A stretch of DNA of 13,888 nucleotides from Spirochaetota bacterium. Its GTDB lineage: Bacteria > Spirochaetota > JAHITG01. The first letter of the stretch is position 1, and every line of letters starts with the position of its first letter. The position numbers and the translations under genes are program-made. This document shows positions 13,142 through 13,888 of the stretch, one piece after another. The notes below the pieces were generated by a model, which did no database searches, was not told where the DNA came from, and worked only from the letters and a program-made list of their open reading frames with translations. The stretch covers positions 1 through 13,888 of the forward strand of contig JAHITG010000247.1 of assembly GCA_018817865.1 (NCBI GenBank), given 5' to 3'.

Positions 13142-13888
13142 ATGCAAATAGTTGATTTTGAAAAAGTAAGGAAATATAAAAAAAAGGATTTTCTTAAGAC
13201 ATTTCATAAATACAGATCTTTTTTACAATATTTAAATGATCCTCAGCTTACTTACCCTACCATCATCATAACCGGAAGTACGGGGAAAGGAACGACAGCT
13301 ATTTTAGTTTCAGAGATCCTGACCGCGCATAAATATAAGGTCGGAGTATATACTTCACCTCATCTGGTCAAACCTCTGGAGCGGATTAAAATAAATAACC
13401 GTAATATTTCCCAAAAGGAAATGGATTTATATGAAAGGCAGGTCTTCCGTTCTCTGTCATCTTATAACCGAAATAATAAAAATTCATACAAACCTACTTT
13501 TTTTGAATTATACACCATAATTGCTTTTTTGTTTTTCAGGAATAAACATGTAGATTTTGCCGTCCTTGAAGTAGGGATCGGTGGAAAGCTGGATGCAACA
13601 AACATGAGTACTCCTGTCTTGAATTTTATATTACAGGTCTGCAGGGAGCATACTGATTTTTTAGGTAATTCCAGAAAAAAGATCTTAAAGGAAAAACAGG
13701 AAGTAATAAAGTCCGATAGTACCACCGTAACGCTTATAAATCATAAGAATTTGTTGCGTATTTTAAGTAAGAAGTGTTCAAAGGTCAACTCTTCCCTGTA
13801 TAGCATTAACAGACATTTTAAAGTGCAATATAAAGTTATAAAAGATAATATGGTCCATTTTATTTATAAAGTCCAGGATCAAAAAACA
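13142..13888 (+). CDS. folC: Folylpolyglutamate synthase / dihydrofolate synthase FolC, N-terminal 249 codons (runs off window)
   Basis: The frame is open from ATG 13142 to the last base with no stop; family members are about 420-430 residues, so roughly 60 percent is present. The Mur-ligase-type ATP loop reads TGSTGKGTT (44-52, K49), followed by YTSPHLVKPLERIKIN, PTFFELYTIIAF and EVGIGGKLDATN (GGKLDATN at 147-154), all in FolC order. The enzyme adds glutamate to folates, and in many bacteria also to dihydropteroate. The next block, EHTDFLG then EKQEVIK, corresponds to the family's DHT.FLG and EKAGIIK; the carbamylated-lysine position is kept, but Asp is replaced by Glu and AGI by QEV. It starts 5 nt after the PP-loop gene, with a weak ribosome site. 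Confidence 0.88.
   Translation, partial: MQIVDFEKVRKYKKKDFLKTFHKYRSFLQYLNDPQLTYPTIIITGSTGKGTTAILVSEILTAHKYKVGVYTSPHLVKPLERIKINNRNISQKEMDLYERQVFRSLSSYNRNNKNSYKPTFFELYTIIAFLFFRNKHVDFAVLEVGIGGKLDATNMSTPVLNFILQVCREHTDFLGNSRKKILKEKQEVIKSDSTTVTLINHKNLLRILSKKCSKVNSSLYSINRHFKVQYKVIKDNMVHFIYKVQDQKT

Overview
This AT-rich window carries mostly plus-strand, operon-like housekeeping and envelope genes, with two minus-strand genes in the middle. The organism is a diderm bacterium. Two LptF/LptG-type LPS-export permeases, a lipobox-bearing lipoprotein, an OmpA-type C-terminus and a periplasmic TlpA-like oxidoreductase all point to an outer membrane. No rRNA or other taxonomic marker is present. The gene mix (MEMO/AMMECR1, QueH, CpaF, large TPR protein) would fit a spirochaete or one of the uncultured diderm phyla, but this cannot be settled from the window.

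Region 1 (1-2430): the last 25 codons of an OmpA/MotB-type peptidoglycan-binding protein, then a 709-residue fusion of a CpaE/TadZ-like (MinD-family) domain with a CpaF/TadA secretion ATPase. A hairpin with a T-tract follows, and it overlaps a good sigma-70-like promoter for the next operon.

Region 2 (2435-7283): a tight six-gene envelope cluster made of thioredoxin, TlpA/ResA-like secreted thioredoxin, SppA signal peptide peptidase, a Yip1-like membrane protein, LptF and LptG. The coupling is by a 20-nt overlap (tlpA/sppA), an ATGA overlap (yip1/lptF) and short gaps. The common theme is periplasmic redox and proteolytic quality control plus lipopolysaccharide export.

Region 3 (7291-9348, minus strand): queH (queuosine biosynthesis) and, upstream of it in the same transcription unit, a fused MEMO1-like plus AMMECR1-like protein that starts with a lipoprotein signal peptide. 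Its apparent promoter sits so close to the ATG that the mRNA may be leaderless.

Region 4 (9349-9754): a 406-bp divergent intergenic region with dense nested inverted repeats. It contains a perfect 18-bp hairpin, followed by a 195-bp fold-back element with 16-bp near-perfect terminal inverted repeats, flanking TCAA repeats and two further internal hairpins. This looks like a MITE or REP-type element and is the most unexplained structure in the window.

Region 5 (9755-13888): a large single-pass membrane TPR protein with a cytoplasmic Pro/Glu-rich repeat tract, a ThiI/MnmA-related PP-loop protein overlapping it by 20 nt, and the first 249 codons of folC, which runs off the end.
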